64,000 nucleotides of DNA, taken from positions 1-64,000 of the forward strand of contig NZ_JAIPUT010000005.1 of NCBI RefSeq assembly GCF_020055635.1, read 5' to 3'. The DNA comes from Marivita sp. GTDB lineage: Bacteria > Pseudomonadota > Alphaproteobacteria > Rhodobacterales > Rhodobacteraceae. Each line of letters opens with the position of its first letter. Within the stretch, counting starts at the first letter, position 1. The notes beneath the pieces are model-generated. The model was not told the origin of the DNA. It did no database searches and saw nothing but the letters and a program-made list of their open reading frames with translations. A program made the translations under genes and the position numbers. Positions 63,535-64,000 of the stretch are shown here, piece after piece.

Positions 63535-64000
63535 ATGACGCAGTTCTCGAGGCGCGCGATACTCAAACAAATGGGAGCCGTCGGATTGGCCTCTGCCGTC
63601 CCGCAGACCCTGGCCGCGCAGAACCCGTATGCCGAACTGGATGGTGTCCCGTGGTTCTTTCTGTCCGACACCGAAGCACGGTTCCTCTCGGCCTTCTGTG
63701 ACGTGCTCATCCCCGAAGACGAGTTTCCAAGCGCCACCCAGGCCGGAGTGATCGATTTCATCGATCTTCAGCTCGCCACGGGCTACGGCCAGGGCGCGGG
63801 CCTATACATGAAAGGCCCCTTTCGCAGGGGCACACTCTCGCAGGGCTACCAGGCCGAGATGGTTCCTGCCGCATTGATCCGCAATTTCATCGCCGCCGCA
63901 ATCGAGCAAGGTGGCGACCTTGCTGCCGCCGATGCCGAGCAGCGCGAAGGGGTGGTCAGCGCGCTGTCGGAAACCGAGGACTCCTTTGGCGGTGCGCAGG
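63535..64000 (+). CDS. Gluconate 2-dehydrogenase subunit 3 family protein, C-terminus cut by window edge
   Basis: At least 155 residues in frame to the right edge. It begins with a Tat-type signal (SRRAILKQMGAVGLASAVPQ, ending LAAQ). The mature domain fits subunit 3 of FAD-dependent gluconate-type dehydrogenases (WFFLSDTEARFLSAFCDVLI, then PEDEFPSATQAGVIDFID). This subunit carries the Tat signal for a GMC flavoprotein, expected just beyond the window with a cytochrome c. ATG 63535 has CGGAG about 8 bases upstream. Confidence 0.85.
   Translation, partial: MTQFSRRAILKQMGAVGLASAVPQTLAAQNPYAELDGVPWFFLSDTEARFLSAFCDVLIPEDEFPSATQAGVIDFIDLQLATGYGQGAGLYMKGPFRRGTLSQGYQAEMVPAALIRNFIAAAIEQGGDLAAADAEQREGVVSALSETEDSFGGAQ

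Overview
This is a high-GC stretch of an alphaproteobacterial chromosome or large replicon. It is most likely from a Rhodobacterales (roseobacter-like) organism: it has a GlpSTPQV-type glycerol ABC transporter, a curli locus with a CsgH-like protein and no CsgC of the enteric kind, FCD-type GntR control, and GGAAC-N16/17-CGTT promoters of the EcfG general stress type. The taxonomic call is inference from gene content. I saw no tRNA, rRNA, insertion sequence or CRISPR array.

Layout. (1) 1-5804: a curli (functional amyloid) locus. A large curlin-repeat protein on the minus strand runs off the left edge. A 0.7-kb divergent spacer with two tandem perfect hairpins separates it from a plus-strand csgF-csgG-curlin-curlin-csgH-like operon, which ends in a protease-inhibitor-like (AprI/Inh) + SH3 protein. 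(2) 5871-12251: a TetR regulator and a NitT/TauT-type ABC transporter followed by a TRZ/ATZ-type amidohydrolase, an NTF2-like protein and a PuuE-like CE4 deacetylase. This looks like a nitrogen-heterocycle or ureide scavenging cassette. (3) 12279-13681: two secreted proteins of unknown role, one with an LprI domain. (4) 13737-23988: the complete glycerol regulon, with glpR divergent from glpD-glpS-glpT-glpP-glpQ-DUF2160-glpV-glpK. (5) 24123-27810: a three-subunit molybdo-iron-sulfur-flavin oxidoreductase of the PaoABC/YagTSR type. (6) 27829-38077: a ten-gene hydantoin/ureide operon (spermidine-type ABC transporter, racemase, N-carbamoyl-D-amino-acid hydrolase, dihydropyrimidinase, CE4 deacetylase, CxxC miniprotein, G3E GTPase) with a divergent GntR regulator and paired palindromic operators. 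(7) 38085-64000: an envelope/osmotic/redox stress island. It holds two cytochrome-linked GMC-type dehydrogenase modules (the second cut by the right edge), a flavin amine oxidase with two cytochromes c, AI-2E and NCX family membrane proteins, BrkB, PAP2, two MscS channels, a lipid kinase, FNT, two SDRs, a Gfo/Idh oxidoreductase, an SSS symporter, a PRC-barrel protein, ExoD, TrkH-TrkA and a lone receiver.

The strongest unifying signal is in part 7. Nine exact GGAAC-N16/17-CGTT elements sit a short distance upstream of start codons there, several in divergent pairs, against about one expected by chance in 64 kb on both strands. The island therefore reads as a block of the general stress regulon. 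A second recurring signal is a strong intercistronic stem-loop directly after the substrate-binding-protein gene in all three ABC operons.
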